Assembly (NCBI GenBank): GCA_965222695.1
Contig: OZ244967.1
Location: forward strand, 1,860,001-1,924,000
Source of the DNA: UBA7957 sp965222695
Lineage (GTDB): Bacteria > Pseudomonadota > Gammaproteobacteria > Granulosicoccales > Granulosicoccaceae
Direction of reading: 5' to 3'
DNA: 64,000 nt
Shown: positions 61,343 through 64,000 of the stretch, piece after piece
How the letters are laid out: the number at the start of each line of letters is the position of its first letter
How positions within the stretch are numbered: the first letter of the stretch is position 1
The notes under the pieces: generated by a model
Told to the model about the DNA's origin: nothing
Databases searched by the model: none
What the model saw: the letters and a program-made list of their open reading frames with translations, nothing else
Made by a program: the position numbers and the translations under genes

Positions 61343-62340
61343 TGAGCGGACGGCGCGGTAAATTCAACTTATGGCTTTGCACCATAGCGCTTTTACTGTT
61401 CTTTCTATTTTTACCGCCCCTGTGCGAGTTTTTTGGTCAGTCTTACCTGATCAGCCTGTTTACCCGGGTTGTGATTTATGCCATTGCAGCGGTCAGTCTG
61501 GATATGATTATGGGGTACGGAGGTATGGTCAGCTTCGGTCACGCGGCATTTTTCGGCCTCGGTGCCTATGTTGCCGGGATACTGGGAACACATCATTATG
61601 ATGAAATTCCGTTGCTAAGCTGGCCGTTTGAAATGTCGGCCAGCAATAACGGATTATTGATCCTGATCATCGCCATTGCAGTATGTGGACTATTGGCCGC
61701 CATCATCGGCTTTTTGTCCCTGCGCACCAGTGGTGTCTATTTTATCATGATTACGCTTGCGTTTTCACAGATGCTCTATTTCTTTTTTATTTCACTCAGC
61801 ACCTACGGCGGCGAAGACGGCCTTGCCTTGGTGGAGCGAAATGAATTTCCCGGTATAGACAGTGCCGATGAAGTACAGTTTTATTATTTCTGCTTTTTTC
61901 TTCTATCGCTGTTTCTATTGCTTTGCTGGCGATTGGTCAATTCCCGGTTTGGTCTTTTAATCCGGGCCTGTAATCTCAATGAACAAAGAATGCGCGCACT
62001 TGGCTTTTCAACCTATCGCTACCGGGTAATCTGTTTTTCAATCGCGGGCGCCGGTGCAGGTATCGCCGGAGTGCTGCTGAGCAATCATATCGAATATGTC
62101 AGTCCGCAAACCATGCACTGGACACAATCGGGAGAATTCATGATTATGGTACTGCTGGGCGGTTTAGGCAGTCTCCTGGGGCCTGTAATGGGCGCACTTT
62201 TTCTATTGACTCTTGAAGAATTTCTTTCTGCCTATAGTGAACACTGGCAGCTGCTACTGGCACCTTTTCTACTCTTGATTGTCCTCTTTACACGCCAGGG
62301 AATCTACGGCTTTTTCTGCGGCGGAAGGGATAATGTCTGA
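61339..62340 (+). CDS. Branched-chain amino acid type ABC permease (LivM-like)
   Basis: This 333-residue inner-membrane protein has about eight to ten hydrophobic segments. LDMIMGYGGMVSFGHAAFFG (about 54-73) is the LivM signature, and FGLLIRACNLNEQRMRALGF (about 203-222) is the ATPase-coupling loop. It pairs with LivH to form the translocation path. Its end overlaps the LivG start by 8 bases, which suggests translational coupling. Confidence 0.92.
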   Translation: MMSGRRGKFNLWLCTIALLLFFLFLPPLCEFFGQSYLISLFTRVVIYAIAAVSLDMIMGYGGMVSFGHAAFFGLGAYVAGILGTHHYDEIPLLSWPFEMSASNNGLLILIIAIAVCGLLAAIIGFLSLRTSGVYFIMITLAFSQMLYFFFISLSTYGGEDGLALVERNEFPGIDSADEVQFYYFCFFLLSLFLLLCWRLVNSRFGLLIRACNLNEQRMRALGFSTYRYRVICFSIAGAGAGIAGVLLSNHIEYVSPQTMHWTQSGEFMIMVLLGGLGSLLGPVMGALFLLTLEEFLSAYSEHWQLLLAPFLLLIVLFTRQGIYGFFCGGRDNV

Positions 62341-63082
62341 GGTATTGTTCTCGGTACAATCACTCACCAAACATTTCGGTGGACTGTGTGCCACAGACAA
62401 CTTATCGCTCGACATCTTCCAGGGTGAACTGCATGCATTGATCGGACCCAACGGCGCGGGAAAAACAACCGCCATCTCCCAGTTTTCGGGAGAGCTGAAA
62501 CCGGATGCCGGTTTTTTTAAATACCGCGGAAAAGATATCGGGCATCTCAACGTTGAGCAACGCGCCAGACTCGGCATTGTCCGATCCTATCAGATAACTT
62601 CCATATTTCACCATCTCACCGTTGTGCAGAATGTTATGCTGGCCGTGCAAGCTAAATCCGGTTCGCACTACCATTTTTTTGCCGATATCAATCGGGATAG
62701 ACAACTTTATCAACCGGCAATGCAATTCCTGGCTATGACCGGTCTGGACCATCGTGCGTCACTGCGCGCTGAGTACCTGTCTCATGGCGAGAAACGGCAA
62801 TTGGAAATTGCCATGGTGCTGGCGACAGACCCCGAATTACTACTGTTAGACGAACCCATGGCGGGAATGGGGCTGGAAGAATCCGCCAGAATGATCGAAT
62901 TTATCCGGAGTTTAAAGCGTCGTTACACCATTTTGCTGGTCGAACACGATGTTAATGCAGTATTTGAATTGGCCGATCGTATTTCCGTTCTGGTCTACGG
63001 CAGGATCATCGCAACGGGCAGCGCCGCCGAGATTCAAAGCCACCCGGAAGTGCGTGCTGCTTATCTGGGTGATAAACATTGA
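62333..63082 (+). CDS. ABC transporter ATP-binding protein (LivG-like)
   Basis: The protein is 249 residues from ATG 62333, with GGAAGG upstream; a longer frame from 62279 runs inside the previous gene. It has Walker A GPNGAGKTT (38-46), signature LSHGEKRQLEIAMVL, Walker B LLLLDEPMAGMG and the switch His (VEHD). It is one of two ATPases driving the LivHM-type permease. Asp/Glu and linker residues are intact, so it should be active. Confidence 0.92.
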   Translation: MSEVLFSVQSLTKHFGGLCATDNLSLDIFQGELHALIGPNGAGKTTAISQFSGELKPDAGFFKYRGKDIGHLNVEQRARLGIVRSYQITSIFHHLTVVQNVMLAVQAKSGSHYHFFADINRDRQLYQPAMQFLAMTGLDHRASLRAEYLSHGEKRQLEIAMVLATDPELLLLDEPMAGMGLEESARMIEFIRSLKRRYTILLVEHDVNAVFELADRISVLVYGRIIATGSAAEIQSHPEVRAAYLGDKH

Positions 63083-63786
63083 ACCTGTTAAGTATAGAAA
63101 ATCTCTCCGCGGGATACGGTATCAGCCAGGTTTTGTTCGGCATCGACCTGCATATTGCAAGAGGTGAAATCGTCAGTCTGCTCGGCCGCAACGGTATGGG
63201 AAAAACCACAACGGTAAAGTCCATCATGGGAATATTACCGACACTGTCCGGAACGATGCGTGTAGAAGGCAAGGATATGACGCTCGCTCCTTCATTTCAA
63301 ATCGCCCGGGCGGGATTGGGCCTGATACCGGAAGGGCGTCAGATTTTTTCTAATCTGACGGTACATGAAAATCTGGTTGCAACGGCCGGAAACCGGCATC
63401 ATCTGCCTCAGCCCTGGGATACCGACACCGTCTATAGGCTATTCCCTCGTTTGCTGGAAAGGAAAAGCAGTTACGGCAGTAATTTATCCGGCGGTGAACA
63501 GCAAATGCTGGCGATAGGTCGCGCCTTGCTGACGAATCCGAAATTACTGATTCTGGATGAGGCTACCGAAGGACTGGCTCCCATGATACAGGTAGAAATC
63601 TGGCGAGCCATACAGCTGCTGAAAAACCGGCAGCAGTCCATTCTCCTGATCGATAAAAATCTGGAGCCTTTGTTGAGGCTCGCGGATCGCCACTATATTC
63701 TGGAAAAGGGTCGAATTGTCTGGCGGGGAAATTCCGCTGTTCTTCGCAACGATGAATCTCTGCAACACCGCTACCTGGGCATATAA
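63079..63786 (+). CDS. ABC transporter ATP-binding protein (LivF-like)
   Basis: This 235-residue ATPase has Walker A GRNGMGKTT (36-44), signature LSGGEQQMLAIGRAL and Walker B LLILDEATEGLAP. The position of the usual switch His is IDKN (IDKNLE) instead of VEQN or VEHD, as in many LivF proteins, where this site varies. The start is TTG at 63079, overlapping the LivG stop by 4 bases. It completes the five-component transporter. Confidence 0.9.
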   Translation: MNLLSIENLSAGYGISQVLFGIDLHIARGEIVSLLGRNGMGKTTTVKSIMGILPTLSGTMRVEGKDMTLAPSFQIARAGLGLIPEGRQIFSNLTVHENLVATAGNRHHLPQPWDTDTVYRLFPRLLERKSSYGSNLSGGEQQMLAIGRALLTNPKLLILDEATEGLAPMIQVEIWRAIQLLKNRQQSILLIDKNLEPLLRLADRHYILEKGRIVWRGNSAVLRNDESLQHRYLGI

Positions 63787-63873
63787 ACGTCGGGTCTCTT
63801 GAAATATATATAACCGCTGTGTATTGCAGGACACGATGCTCACTGTGCTCTGCCACGCAATGGCTGACTTAGT

Positions 63874-64000
63874 TTAGTTCAAGGCCTCCAGAGCACGCCG
63901 ACGCCATTGCTGTATTTCGCGTGTGCCAAGACTTTTCAGATTTAAGTCGTCGCTGTATTTCAAACCACTGCCGTTGAGCAGTTGATAATCCTCTATGCCT
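63874..64000 (-). CDS. C-terminal end of an unidentified protein, cut by window edge
   Basis: On the minus strand an open frame enters at the right edge and stops at a TAA (63874-63876). About 41 residues are visible, ending LGTREIQQWRRRALEALN, a charged, helical-looking C-terminus. It is convergent with the transporter operon. I do not recognise the family. The 87 bases between the LivF-like gene and this one show no clear terminator. Confidence 0.45.
   Translation of the reverse strand, partial: GIEDYQLLNGSGLKYSDDLNLKSLGTREIQQWRRRALEALN

Noticed and set aside
1..64000. tRNA, rRNA, CRISPR array, prophage or complete insertion sequence
   Set aside because: Looked for on both strands by eye; no such structure or transposase was seen.

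Overview
The window looks like a chromosomal stretch of a free-living, aerobic, probably marine or aquatic gammaproteobacterium. This rests on the gene set: PrmB, a YciK-like reductase, DUF2959, DUF2288 and DUF445 proteins, a hexameric-type citrate synthase, PHA storage genes, SCO/PCu(A)C copper delivery and a GlyGly-CTERM protein. Genes are dense, base composition is near balanced GC, and there is no prophage, CRISPR array, rRNA or tRNA that I can see. The taxon is inferred, not proven.

Layout. (1) 1-8750, minus strand: a surface-polysaccharide operon, read from a WecA-like initiating transferase through a heparinase II/III-like protein, a WbuB-like glycosyltransferase, a WecB epimerase, a flippase and an AsnB-type amidotransferase to a membrane protein cut by the window edge. 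Its upstream region (8751-9259) carries two perfect inverted repeats. (2) 9260-13403: a DUF364 protein, an SDR lacking the usual catalytic serine, then a hydroxyproline epimerase and a FAD amino-acid dehydrogenase. (3) 13699-22093: a DUF445 protein, an MFS transporter and a PHA operon (phasin, fadD-like, phaJ, phaZ, phaC). (4) 22533-27885, plus: a tripartite tricarboxylate transporter with fused TctA-TctB, a tandem universal stress protein and a GalD/PrpF isomerase. (5) 27888-31414, minus: a ZrgA-like zinc module. (6) 31506-39403: housekeeping and envelope genes (prmB, SCO1, PCu(A)C, psd, a GlyGly-CTERM lectin-like protein, a DMT transporter, an M50 protease, DUF2288, a PLP enzyme). (7) 39742-46743: an RND efflux pair, a DUF2959 lipoprotein, an SLC13 permease. 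(8) 47168-57685: a C2-assimilation block, with LysR, isocitrate lyase and citrate synthase on plus, and a GntR regulator, malate synthase G, PEP carboxykinase, a rhodanese and an MFS on minus. (9) 57999-63786, plus: a stand-alone Lrp ligand-binding domain, an alpha/beta hydrolase and a Liv-type ABC transporter.

The metabolic theme is consistent. Fatty acids would be activated and stored as PHA, PHA remobilised, and the resulting acetyl-CoA passed through the glyoxylate shunt and PEP carboxykinase to sugar.

The least expected content is non-coding. Two palindromic elements (13411-13584 and 39462-39726) are flanked by TA and share a conserved hairpin core; both sit almost on start codons. A third element (10921-11080) has different ends and abuts a stop codon. 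A short perfect hairpin of similar flanking style forms the 3' end of psd. Regulatory repeats lie upstream of the polysaccharide operon, the gntR gene and isocitrate lyase. No wholly new protein system was identified; the mobile palindromes and their effect on neighbouring starts and promoters are the strongest candidates for new biology.
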